Source: Rhodanobacteraceae bacterium
GTDB taxonomy: Bacteria; Pseudomonadota; Gammaproteobacteria; Xanthomonadales; Rhodanobacteraceae
Reading direction: 5' to 3'
Assembly (NCBI GenBank): GCA_003142815.1
Contig: PLNP01000055.1
Span: 226,593-290,592, forward strand
DNA length: 64,000 nucleotides
In this document: one piece after another, positions 9,121 through 16,975 of the stretch
Numbering within the stretch: the stretch's first letter is position 1
Layout of the letters: every line of letters begins with the position of its first letter
Translations under genes and position numbers: made by a program
Notes under the pieces: generated by a model
What the model saw: only the letters and a program-made list of their open reading frames with translations
Database searches by the model: none
Told to the model about the DNA's origin: nothing

Positions 9121-11130
9121 ATGTCCGCGCCGAACCCATCCGCCGATCCGCAACGCGGCACCGACTCCATCAGCGATGCCACGGGCGACGTCGCTGCGCG
9201 CCCCCGCGAGTCCTTCGATCCGGCGCACTTCGCGCGGTTGTACCGCCTGGAAGCGCGTAGCTTCTGGTTTCGCGGCCGCAGCGACCTTATCAACTGGGCG
9301 CTGGCGCGCCATTTCCCGACCGCGGCGAGCCTGCTCGAAATCGGCTGCGGCACCGGCTACGTGCTCGGTCGCCTGCACGCCGCGTTCCCTGCGCTGGCCC
9401 TGAGCGGCAGCGAGCTGTTTTCTGAAGGTTTGCGCTTCGCGCGCCAGCGATTGCCCCAATCCGTGCGCCTGCACCAACTCGACGCCACCGCGATGCCGTT
9501 CCACGAGGAGTTCGACGTGATCGGTGCGTTCGACGTGCTCGAGCACATCGAGGACGACGACGCGGTGCTCGCGAACGCGTACAGCGCACTGCGGCCGGGC
9601 GGTGGCCTGCTGATCACGGTGCCGCAGCATCCCTGGTTGTGGAGCGATACCGACGCCGCGGCTTGTCACGTGCGCCGATACCGGCGTGCGGACCTGCTGG
9701 CGAAACTGTGCGATGCCGGTTTCGTCGTACGTCGCGCCAGCTCGTTTGTCTGCCTGTTGCTGCCTGCGATGCTGCTGGCCAGGCTGCGCAAACGCGACGG
9801 TGCCGACGAGGTAGAAGCAGAACTGAGCCTGCCCTCGCCGCTCAACGCGCTCGGCTATGCGGCGCTGCGCGTCGAAGCGGCCTTGGTGCGGCTGGGGCTC
9901 AGCCTGCCGTGCGGAGGATCGTTGCTGGTGGTCGCACAAAAGCCGCTGGCGATCCGTAGAATCAGTGTTCCGCCGCATGTATCGACCGACTCCGCCATGA
10001 GCCCAGCCGCGATTCCATTCAACCGGCCGTACATGACCGGACGGGAACTCGACTACATCGCCGAGGCGCATGCGAACGGGCATCTTTCCGGCGACGGCCC
10101 GTTCACGCGTCGCTGCAACGACTGGCTCGAAAAGGCGACCGGAGCGCGCAAGGCGCTGCTCACGCATTCGTGCACCGCTGCGCTGGAGATGGCCGCGCTG
10201 CTCGCGGATCTGACCCCCGGCGACGAGGTGATCATGCCGTCGTTCACCTTCGTATCGACCGCGAACGCGTTCGTGCTGCGCGGGGCGGTGCCGGTGTTCG
10301 TCGACATCCGCCCGGACACGTTGAACATCGACGAAGTACTGATCGACGCGGCCATCACACGACGCACGCGCGCGATCTGCGTCGTGCACTATGCGGGTGT
10401 CGGCTGCGAGATGGATGCGATCAACGCGATCGCCGAGCGCCACGGCCTGCTCGTCATCGAGGACGCGGCACAGGGCATCATGGCCGATTACAAAGGCAGA
10501 CCGCTCGGTTCGCTCAGCCATCTCGCCGCGCTCAGCTTCCACGAGACGAAGAATCTGATCTCCGGAGAAGGTGGCGCCCTGCTGATCAACGATGAACGCT
10601 TCACCGAGCGCGCCGAAATCATTCGCGAGAAAGGCACCAATCGCTCGCAGTTTTTCCGTGGCCAGGTCGACAAGTACACCTGGGTCGACATTGGTTCGTC
10701 GTACTTGCCCGGTGAAATCGTCGCCGCATTCCTCGCGGCGCAGATGGAAGAGGCCGAGCGCATCACGCGCGAGCGCCTTGCGATCTGGGATCGCTATCAC
10801 GCCGCATTCGCGGACCACGAAGCGCAAGGGAGACTTCGTCGCCCGATCGTGCCGGCGCATTGCCGCCACAACGCGCACATGTACTATCTGTTGCTGCCCG
10901 ATCTCGACACGCGCACGCATTTCATCGCTACATTGAAGGTGAACGGCATTCATCCGGTCTTCCATTACATCCCGCTGCACAGTTCGCCAGCCGGCCAGCG
11001 CTACGGGCGCGCGAGCGGCGCTCTCGAAGTCACCGATCGCGTCAGCGATTGTCTTGTCCGCTTGCCGCTCTGGCTCGCGGGTATGGATCAGCAGCGCGTG
11101 ATCGATACGGTCGGGGCGTTCTTCCGATGA
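9121..11130 (+). CDS. Fusion: class I SAM methyltransferase + WecE/RffA-type sugar aminotransferase
   Basis: One uninterrupted 669-codon frame. Residues about 1-285 form a class I SAM methyltransferase with motif I LLEIGCGTGYVLGRL, then FDVIGAFDVLEHIEDDDAVL and LRPGGGLLITVPQHPW. From about residue 293 a complete DegT/DnrJ/EryC1 aminotransferase follows: IPFNRPYMTGRELDYI, the VHYAGVGCEMDAI region, and the PLP lysine in HETKNLISGEGG (Lys about 477). That half is close to the TDP-4-oxo-6-deoxyglucose transaminase WecE/RffA. A Met at 9997 begins the aminotransferase half and could serve as an internal start, though I see no strong ribosome site there. The start ATG 9121 follows the previous stop by one base, and the stop overlaps the next ATG. 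Confidence 0.85.
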   Translation: MSAPNPSADPQRGTDSISDATGDVAARPRESFDPAHFARLYRLEARSFWFRGRSDLINWALARHFPTAASLLEIGCGTGYVLGRLHAAFPALALSGSELFSEGLRFARQRLPQSVRLHQLDATAMPFHEEFDVIGAFDVLEHIEDDDAVLANAYSALRPGGGLLITVPQHPWLWSDTDAAACHVRRYRRADLLAKLCDAGFVVRRASSFVCLLLPAMLLARLRKRDGADEVEAELSLPSPLNALGYAALRVEAALVRLGLSLPCGGSLLVVAQKPLAIRRISVPPHVSTDSAMSPAAIPFNRPYMTGRELDYIAEAHANGHLSGDGPFTRRCNDWLEKATGARKALLTHSCTAALEMAALLADLTPGDEVIMPSFTFVSTANAFVLRGAVPVFVDIRPDTLNIDEVLIDAAITRRTRAICVVHYAGVGCEMDAINAIAERHGLLVIEDAAQGIMADYKGRPLGSLSHLAALSFHETKNLISGEGGALLINDERFTERAEIIREKGTNRSQFFRGQVDKYTWVDIGSSYLPGEIVAAFLAAQMEEAERITRERLAIWDRYHAAFADHEAQGRLRRPIVPAHCRHNAHMYYLLLPDLDTRTHFIATLKVNGIHPVFHYIPLHSSPAGQRYGRASGALEVTDRVSDCLVRLPLWLAGMDQQRVIDTVGAFFR

Positions 11131-12065
11131 GCGCTGCCGCGCTGCCTCTGATTTCCGTCGTCACCCCGGTCTACTGCTGCGCGAACTGCCTACGCGAGCT
11201 GTGCGCGCGCCTAGCCACCGTTCTCGGCGCGGTCGACGCGAACTACGAAATCATTTTGATCGACGACGCGAGCCCCGATCGCGCGTGGCCGATCATGCGC
11301 GAGCTCTGCGCGGGCGACCCACGGATCAAGGCGCTCGGGCTTTCGCGCAATTTCGGCCAGCACTACGCGATCGCCGCGGGCCTCGAACACGCGCAGGGAG
11401 AATGGGTGGTTGTGATGGATTGCGACCTGCAGGATCGTCCGGAAGAAATCGCGCGGCTGTACACGAAAGCCTGCGAAGGCCACGACGTCGTCTTCGCCGA
11501 ACGCGAAACGCGCCAGGATAGTTGGCTGAAACGCATTTCGTCACGCGCGTTTATCGGACTTCTGAACTACCTCAGTGGTGCGAACTACGATTACCGCACC
11601 GCGAACTTCGGAATCTACCGCCGCGCAGTCGTCGACGCGATCCGCAGCATGGGTGACCAATCGCGGTTTTTCCCGGTCATGGTGCGCTGGACAGGATTCC
11701 GCACCACGTCGATTCCGGTACAGCACGATGCGCGCGGCGAGGGCCGCAGCGCGTACACGTTGCGCAAACTGCTGCGTCTCGCATTCGACATCATCCTTTC
11801 GTATTCGGACAAACCGCTGCGCCTGGTCGCCGCGCTCGGCATCATCGTGTCGCTGATCGCGCTCGGCATGACAGTCTTTAGTCTGCTGCGCTACCTGCAT
11901 GGCGATGTCAATGTTGCCGGCTACACCAGCGTGATTGCCTCGATGTGGCTGCTCGCGGGTGTGACGCTGTTCTGCATGGGCATCATCGGCCTCTACGTCG
12001 GCCGCGTGTTTGAAAGCGTCAAGTTCCGGCCAACATTCATCGTGCGCGAACGGCTGAACCTGTGA
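11127..12065 (+). CDS. ArnC/DPM1-like polyprenyl-phosphate glycosyltransferase
   Basis: A family 2 glycosyltransferase of 312 residues, with the nucleotide-sugar fold in the first 230 and two C-terminal membrane helices (LVAALGIIVSLIALGMTVFSLL, VIASMWLLAGVTLFCMGIIGLYVG). Key motifs are SVVTPVYCCANCLREL, ILIDDASPDRAWPIM, LSRNFGQHYAIAAGLEHA and the metal-binding DCDLQDRPEEI. This architecture is that of enzymes moving a sugar from a nucleotide donor to undecaprenyl phosphate (ArnC, GtrB). It starts at ATG 11127 overlapping the fused aminotransferase gene and ends overlapping a GTG start. Its likely donor is the amino sugar made by that enzyme. It is distinct from the second GtrB-like gene at 38229. 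Confidence 0.9.
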   Translation: MSAAALPLISVVTPVYCCANCLRELCARLATVLGAVDANYEIILIDDASPDRAWPIMRELCAGDPRIKALGLSRNFGQHYAIAAGLEHAQGEWVVVMDCDLQDRPEEIARLYTKACEGHDVVFAERETRQDSWLKRISSRAFIGLLNYLSGANYDYRTANFGIYRRAVVDAIRSMGDQSRFFPVMVRWTGFRTTSIPVQHDARGEGRSAYTLRKLLRLAFDIILSYSDKPLRLVAALGIIVSLIALGMTVFSLLRYLHGDVNVAGYTSVIASMWLLAGVTLFCMGIIGLYVGRVFESVKFRPTFIVRERLNL

Positions 12066-12838
12066 CGACCGCAGGTTCCGGGCCATTGACGCTTGCGTTC
12101 TCGCCGACCGAATCGGCACGATTCGGCCTGCGGGTGTTTCGCGCAAACTTGAGTGCCGTCGACGCGGACGCGCTGCGCGCAGAACTCGAGAGCGAGCGCG
12201 TCGACGTCGCGATCCTGAGGATTCCGGCACGCGCACTCGGAGCGGTCGCTGCGCTCACGAAGGTGGGTTTGCAGTCGATCGTCGCGGATACATTAGTCCA
12301 CTATTCGACGGCACTCGATCGTGCCACGCTGGCTGTGCCGAAGAATGCGTTGCTCCGGTTGCGACCCGCGGGCGATGCCGACACGGCGTCGATCGCAGCG
12401 ATGGCGCGCACCATTTTCGCGGACTACATCTCGCACTATCACGCGAACCCACTGTTCGCACCCGACGCGATCGCAGACGGCTATGCGGAATGGGCGGCCC
12501 GCAGCGTACCAGCCAACGATGAGGGCCGCTCTGCATGGATCGTCGAACTCGGCGGAACCGCCGTCGGTTTCTCGTGTATCCAGATCTGCGCCGATCGCGG
12601 CGAAGCGCACGGCGTATTGAACGGCATCTTGCCGGCGGCGCGCGGGCGCGGCGCGTATCGCGACATGCTGCGCGCAACGCTGATTCAACACGCCGATGCT
12701 GGCATCCGGCGCTTCGTGATTTCGACGCAGGTACATAACCTGGTCGTGCAGCGCGTATGGGCAGACGAAGGTTTCCGGCTCGATCGCGCCGAAAACACCC
12801 TCCATCTCAGCCCTCTCTTCGGTCGCGAGCGAAGCTGA
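12062..12838 (+). CDS. GNAT N-acetyltransferase, WecD-like
   Basis: A 258-residue GNAT-family protein. The first 95 residues form a less conserved domain, and the acetyltransferase fold starts near residue 97 (LLRLRPAGDADTASIAAMARTIFADYISHYHANPLF). The acyl-CoA loop is in ILPAARGRGAYRDMLRA (R/Q-x-x-G-x-G/A form), followed by FVISTQVHNLVVQRVWADEGF. The two-domain layout and the HYHANPLF region recall WecD, which acetylates TDP-Fuc4N in enterobacterial common antigen synthesis. In this operon it would N-acylate the amino sugar. The start is GTG at 12062, overlapping the preceding stop as GTGA; no strong terminator was seen after it. Confidence 0.82.
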   Translation: MTTAGSGPLTLAFSPTESARFGLRVFRANLSAVDADALRAELESERVDVAILRIPARALGAVAALTKVGLQSIVADTLVHYSTALDRATLAVPKNALLRLRPAGDADTASIAAMARTIFADYISHYHANPLFAPDAIADGYAEWAARSVPANDEGRSAWIVELGGTAVGFSCIQICADRGEAHGVLNGILPAARGRGAYRDMLRATLIQHADAGIRRFVISTQVHNLVVQRVWADEGFRLDRAENTLHLSPLFGRERS

Positions 12839-12904
12839 CAAGCATACGCAGCCTTTCCCGCCGACATCGAAATCGCGAGCGTGCTCCGCGTTGCGCCATC
12901 GGGT

Positions 12905-14590
12905 TTACCGGAGCAACCAATTCAGTCTCGAATTCCCGATACCCGACTCATAGACCCAGATGTCGTATTCGTCTGTCCTCAACACGTCGACAGGCGGACC
13001 GGCTTCGGCCTCAAATGCCGCGTGATCCAGCGCCAATGCTTCCGCCTTCGTGAAGGCATAGAAGTAACGGCCCGTGTAGCGCGCCGGATCGAAGCAGTCT
13101 TTCGATACCAGCCAACGAAAAGGAGACAATGGCGGTTGCAAGGACGCGCCACAGACCGTGACCGCGGATGCCGCGGCCAATGTGGTCACATTCGCATTCC
13201 AGTATGTCGCAAAACCGTGAGTCAGTTGCGCCTGCCGCAACGTTGCCAGCAAGCGACAAATATGTGCAGGCGCCGTGCAACTCGTCGGTCCTAAAAACGC
13301 TTTGTAACGGTAAGCCGCCAACGCACCACCACCACAAAACGCGGTCGCGAACGCCGTCAGGAAAACCAGACCGCGCAGAGGCTCGGCACGCAGACAGCGC
13401 AGGATCCTCACCATGAATGCGATCAGCGCGAGCAGCGCAGCCGGCATCAGATAACGGACGCTGAGCGGACCAACAGCGAGATTTCCGATGACAAATAGTA
13501 CAACCGACACTGCCATCATCACGGCGGTATATCGCAGGAACAAGACCTGTCCGCCGTTCTCGCCGGGCAATCGACGCCAGGCCATGACCATTCCAACGAT
13601 GACCGCAACGAAGAAGCCGAGTCTGACGAGCGCCAGCGCAACATCGGGCGTGGTCGGGCTGGCGAGCCCGATCGGTTCATAGCCGACCAACAGCGGCAAC
13701 CCCTTCCAGAGCACCTCCAGATTGGAACCCCATGCATCCATCGGTTTTACGGCGAAAGCGTTCGCGCCGCCAAGGACTATCAGGTGTTGTCTCAAGAGAA
13801 TATGCAGCAGCGCGCCCGCAAGCGCTGCTCCAGCGGTCAGCGCGAATAGTCGCGCTGCGCTTCTCCGCGGCAGGATATCCGCATCGTGCAGGAAGCACAC
13901 GATCGCCACGGGGAGACACCAGTAAGCGATCGCGCGAGGCGGGCTCTCGGCCGCGAGCAGGAAAAGCAGGGCGGCGTAGGCAAAAACCTCCCAGCGCACT
14001 CTGCCTCCATACCTCGATTCGCCTTCTTCTCTGACGAAGATGCGAAGGCTCAGAAAAGCCAGCAGAGCGAGCTTGGCGGTGATCCAGCCATAGGCGAGTT
14101 GAACGTACACAGCATCGCGCTGCAAAGACGAAAACAGCGCGCATATGCCCAATGCCAACACCAGCGCGATCGCCCAGCGACCTGTTAGGCGATGCGCGAG
14201 CAAAGCCATAGCGCCGCCAACGCATGCGAGGCCGAGAAGATTGCCGAGCATCAACGCGATGCTCGACGCGCCGAGCAACGCGACGAATGGCAACGCGAAC
14301 ATCTGTGGCGACAAAATCCAGATGTCGTCGTTGCCGTAATACCAACCACTCGGCAACAGGCTCGTCTTGGACCAGGTCTCCTCAGCGAGAAGCGCCGTCA
14401 CGGCCGCATCCGAATTGAGCAACGAACCGAAGCCATAGCGGAAGAAGAACCAGAGTTCGGCGAGAAACACGATGCCGAACACTCCGCAGACGAATCGCGG
14501 CGCAATAAGGTCGGCCGCCACACGAAACGGCACGCGGATTGTCAGGGCACCCAGAAGCTTCGACCAGTGCCTGTCACCCACGGCGCTCAC
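12905..14590 (-). CDS. Polytopic membrane protein, possible GT-C glycosyltransferase
   Basis: A 561-residue protein with about ten to twelve hydrophobic helices, for example FGIVFLAELWFFFRYGF, SSIALMLGNLLGLACVGGAMALL and AVMMAVSVVLFVIGNLAVG. The first external loop carries acidic residues (GSLLNSDAAVTALLAEETW, then WYYGNDDIWILSP), as in GT-C transferases that use polyprenyl-linked sugars, such as ArnT and PMT. The last 100 residues (from about 460) form a soluble tail with cysteines (PTSCTAPAHICRLL, SKDCFDPARYTGRY). It is transcribed toward the aminosugar operon and ends 66 bases from it, so it may be the transferase that uses the flipped sugar. I recognise no specific family; the role is inference from fold and position. 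The start is GTG. Confidence 0.6.
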   Translation of the reverse strand: MSAVGDRHWSKLLGALTIRVPFRVAADLIAPRFVCGVFGIVFLAELWFFFRYGFGSLLNSDAAVTALLAEETWSKTSLLPSGWYYGNDDIWILSPQMFALPFVALLGASSIALMLGNLLGLACVGGAMALLAHRLTGRWAIALVLALGICALFSSLQRDAVYVQLAYGWITAKLALLAFLSLRIFVREEGESRYGGRVRWEVFAYAALLFLLAAESPPRAIAYWCLPVAIVCFLHDADILPRRSAARLFALTAGAALAGALLHILLRQHLIVLGGANAFAVKPMDAWGSNLEVLWKGLPLLVGYEPIGLASPTTPDVALALVRLGFFVAVIVGMVMAWRRLPGENGGQVLFLRYTAVMMAVSVVLFVIGNLAVGPLSVRYLMPAALLALIAFMVRILRCLRAEPLRGLVFLTAFATAFCGGGALAAYRYKAFLGPTSCTAPAHICRLLATLRQAQLTHGFATYWNANVTTLAAASAVTVCGASLQPPLSPFRWLVSKDCFDPARYTGRYFYAFTKAEALALDHAAFEAEAGPPVDVLRTDEYDIWVYESGIGNSRLNWLLR

Positions 14591-14608
14591 GCCAGAGCTC
14601 CGGCAAGC

Positions 14609-14881
14609 TCATTGCGAAGGTCGTCCTACAGATAACCGGATCAACCCGTCGCTGATGCCAAGCCGCTTGCGGTTCGCCGGCGGGATCGACGCGTGAGTCA
14701 TGATCACCGGATGCTCGATCAGGCTTTCGACGCCGCCGAACGATTCGGCGAGCGCGAACAGGTGGCAGCATTCCAGCATCCTGCGTGCCTTGCGCAGGCC
14801 GCCCTTGATCTCGATCGATACGATGCCGCCGAAGCCGTCCATCTGACGTTTCGCGAGTGCGTGTTGCGGGTGCGATTTGGC
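14609..14881 (-). pseudogene. 3' fragment duplicated from the metB-like gene
   Basis: Reading minus from about 14881, the frame encodes KSHPQHALAKRQMDG and continues for 76 more residues to LGISDGLIRLSVG. It closely matches residues about 285-370 of the intact gene at 15790-16962, with a few substitutions (IEIKGG for IEVKGG, ECCHLF for ERCHLF). Upstream of 14881 the match is lost, and downstream it ends in unrelated codons and a stop. It lacks the PLP lysine and the N-terminal two thirds, so it cannot be active. It is a partial duplication now separated from its parent by the lipoprotein gene. Confidence 0.85.
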
Positions 14882-14995
14882 TTGCCTCGATGCCGGGCGT
14901 TCGCATACGTCACTTTGCCGGTCTTGTTGAACACGAGACTCCTGCAGGGCGTCGGCTTGCCTTAACTGAAGTAGCCCACGGCTGCTACCCTGAAA

Positions 14996-15604
14996 TCATT
15001 CGTTGATAACCAGCGCTTTGCCTTCGGCATCGCACACTTTACCCTGCACAGCTTCGGCACACGTCTTGAACGGGCCCACAGTCAATGGACTAACGCCAAG
15101 GCTGTCGAACCAGGTGACACCTTCCTGCACCGGCGAAATCTGCACACTGTAACCAAGGGAGTTTTCGGCAGAGATTTTGAGGCTAACCACCGCGTGATCA
15201 TTGGCTGCGATGGCGCTGGGCAATGCGGCGCGCGCGAAGTCGTACAACACAATTTTTCCAGCCGCATCCACCGAATGTGCGCCGAGATTGACCGGATGGG
15301 ACCCGGTTGACTCGAGGGCGACCGCGCCATCGTTACTGAGATCGACGTTGACCACGATGGATTGGCCATCAGCCGACACAGTTGGCGCGCCCTGCAGCGT
15401 CATTCTTACCTTGACTTGAGCGGCAGTCAGCGGCGTATTCATGCCTGCTGAAGCGGATGCTACTGGTGCCGCAGAGGTAGTAGATGATGATGTTGGGCTC
15501 GCAGGCAAGGAGGCTGCATTGTGATCCTGCGGCGCATTGCAGGCGGTCAGCGCGAGCGTGGCAACCAAAGCGGCGCTGGACAGGAGACTAAAGGCGAAGC
15601 GCAT
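14996..15604 (-). CDS. Putative lipoprotein of unknown function
   Basis: A 202-residue exported protein. The N-terminus has a signal peptide ending in the lipobox LTAC (AALVATLALTACNAPQ), so Cys about 22 should be lipidated. A Ser/Thr/Ala-rich linker follows (ASPTSSSTTSAAPVASASA), then a likely beta-rich domain (VKVRMTLQGAPTVSADG, IVVNVDLSNDGAVALESTGS) and two cysteines near the C-terminus (KTCAEAVQGKVCDAEG). I do not recognise the domain. ATG 15604 is preceded by CAAGGAG seven bases upstream and is preferred over a TTG two codons earlier. It sits between the metB fragment and metB. Confidence 0.8.
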   Translation of the reverse strand: MRFAFSLLSSAALVATLALTACNAPQDHNAASLPASPTSSSTTSAAPVASASAGMNTPLTAAQVKVRMTLQGAPTVSADGQSIVVNVDLSNDGAVALESTGSHPVNLGAHSVDAAGKIVLYDFARAALPSAIAANDHAVVSLKISAENSLGYSVQISPVQEGVTWFDSLGVSPLTVGPFKTCAEAVQGKVCDAEGKALVINE

Positions 15605-15697
15605 GAACAAACTCCTTGAAGGATGAACGGAATACGAGGATACCGCTTCAGTACTGAATGGATCTTACGCTGAAGCAGCCAAGGTCCCGCTTGGTGT

Positions 15698-15739
15698 TGT
15701 GGGAGCACCGGAAAAAGGTGCAAGCGGCGCAGCCGCGAC
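15698..15739 (+). repeat. REP-like repeat (family A)
   Basis: One copy running GTGGGAGCACCGG, AAAAAGGTGC, AAGCGGCGCAGCCGCGA. It matches the right-hand copy at 3624-3665 almost base for base. It sits in the 185-base gap between the lipoprotein gene and the metB-like gene. The sequence TTGACGCTGATCAGGACTGG just after it matches the tails seen near 6565 and 20930. Confidence 0.75.
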
Positions 15740-15789
15740 CCTCCCCCGAAAGCGGAGGGGCTGAAACTTGACGCTGATCAGGACTGGTC

Positions 15790-16962
15790 TCAGCCCAACG
15801 CGTGCTCAAGTTCTGCACGCAGATCGGCAACATCTTCCACGCCCACCGACAAACGGATCAACCCATCGCTGATCCCGAGCCGCTTGCGGTTCGCCGGCGG
15901 GATCGACGCGTGGGTCATGATCGCCGGATGCTCGATCAGGCTTTCCACGCCACCGAGGGATTCCGCGAGTGCGAACAGGTGGCAGCGTTCGAGCATCTTG
16001 CGCGCCTTGCGCAGGCCGCCCTTGACCTCGATCGAGACGATGCCGCCGAAGCCGTCCATCTGACGTTTCGCCAACGCATGTTGCGGATGCGATTTGAGAC
16101 CGGGGTAGATCACCCGCTCGATGGCCGGATGTTTCTCCAGCCATTGCGCGAGTGCGAGCGCGCTCTCGCAATGCGCGCGCATGCGCAGGTGCAGCGTCTT
16201 CACGCCGCGCATCGCGAGGAAGGCATCGAACGGGCCGGCGATCGCACCAACCGAGTTTTGCAGGAACGCCATCTGTTCGGCGAGTTCGGCATTATCGCCG
16301 GCGACGACAATGCCGCCGACCATGTCCGAATGACCGTTGATGTATTTCGTCGCAGAATGCAGCACGAGGTCCGCACCGTATTCGAGCGGACGCTGCAGCA
16401 TGGGCGATGAGAACGTATTGTCGACGACGAGGATCAGGCCGTGCTTCTTCGCGAACGCGCCGACCTTGGCCAGATCGACCAGCTTCAGCATCGGATTGGT
16501 CGGCGTCTCCGCCCAGATCATCCGCGTGTTCGGCTTCAGCGCGGCTTTCAGCGCCGCGGTGTCGTTCAAATCGATGAAACTGAAATCCAGTCCCGCGCTG
16601 CGCCGGCGCACGCGCTCGAACAGGCGGTAGGTGCCGCCGTACAGGTCATCCATCGCGATGACGTGACTGCCGGAATCGACCAGGTCGAGCACGGTACTCG
16701 CAGCCGCCATGCCGGACGCGAACGCATAGCCCTGACACCCGCCTTCGAGATCGGCGATGCAGCGCTCGTAGGCCATCCGCGTCGGATTCTGTGTGCGCGA
16801 ATACTCGTAGCCCTTGTGCACACCGGGACTCTGCTGCACGTAGGTCGAGGTCGCATAGATCGGCGTCATGATCGCGCCGGTCGACGGGTCGGGGCTCTGG
16901 CCGGCGTGGATGGCGCGGGTGCCGAGGGCGTGCTCTTTGCTGGTTTTCATCAATTTCTTCAT
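15790..16962 (-). CDS. metB: Cystathionine gamma-synthase / gamma-lyase family PLP enzyme
   Basis: A Cys/Met-metabolism PLP enzyme of 390 residues. It is one of two transsulfuration steps encoded here. The PLP lysine lies in HSATKYINGHSDMVGG (about residue 210), with VVDNTFSSPMLQRPLEYGAD before it, YEYSRTQNPTRMAYERCIA near 55, and LIEHPAIMTHASIP near 340. The sequence fits both cystathionine gamma-synthase and gamma-lyase. The neighbouring cbs gene favours a role in the homocysteine-to-cysteine direction, although metB is the usual name in xanthomonads. The ATG at 16962 is used here; an in-frame ATG at 16950 (KTSKEHALGTRAIHAG) is equally plausible. Its 3' third is duplicated at 14609-14881. 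Confidence 0.9.
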   Translation of the reverse strand: MKKLMKTSKEHALGTRAIHAGQSPDPSTGAIMTPIYATSTYVQQSPGVHKGYEYSRTQNPTRMAYERCIADLEGGCQGYAFASGMAAASTVLDLVDSGSHVIAMDDLYGGTYRLFERVRRRSAGLDFSFIDLNDTAALKAALKPNTRMIWAETPTNPMLKLVDLAKVGAFAKKHGLILVVDNTFSSPMLQRPLEYGADLVLHSATKYINGHSDMVGGIVVAGDNAELAEQMAFLQNSVGAIAGPFDAFLAMRGVKTLHLRMRAHCESALALAQWLEKHPAIERVIYPGLKSHPQHALAKRQMDGFGGIVSIEVKGGLRKARKMLERCHLFALAESLGGVESLIEHPAIMTHASIPPANRKRLGISDGLIRLSVGVEDVADLRAELEHALG

Positions 16963-16975
16963 CCCGGGTTTGCTG

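Noticed and set aside
9106-10980. A 624-codon open frame on the minus strand
   Set aside because: It is antisense to the methyltransferase-aminotransferase fusion and shows only composition-driven sequence.
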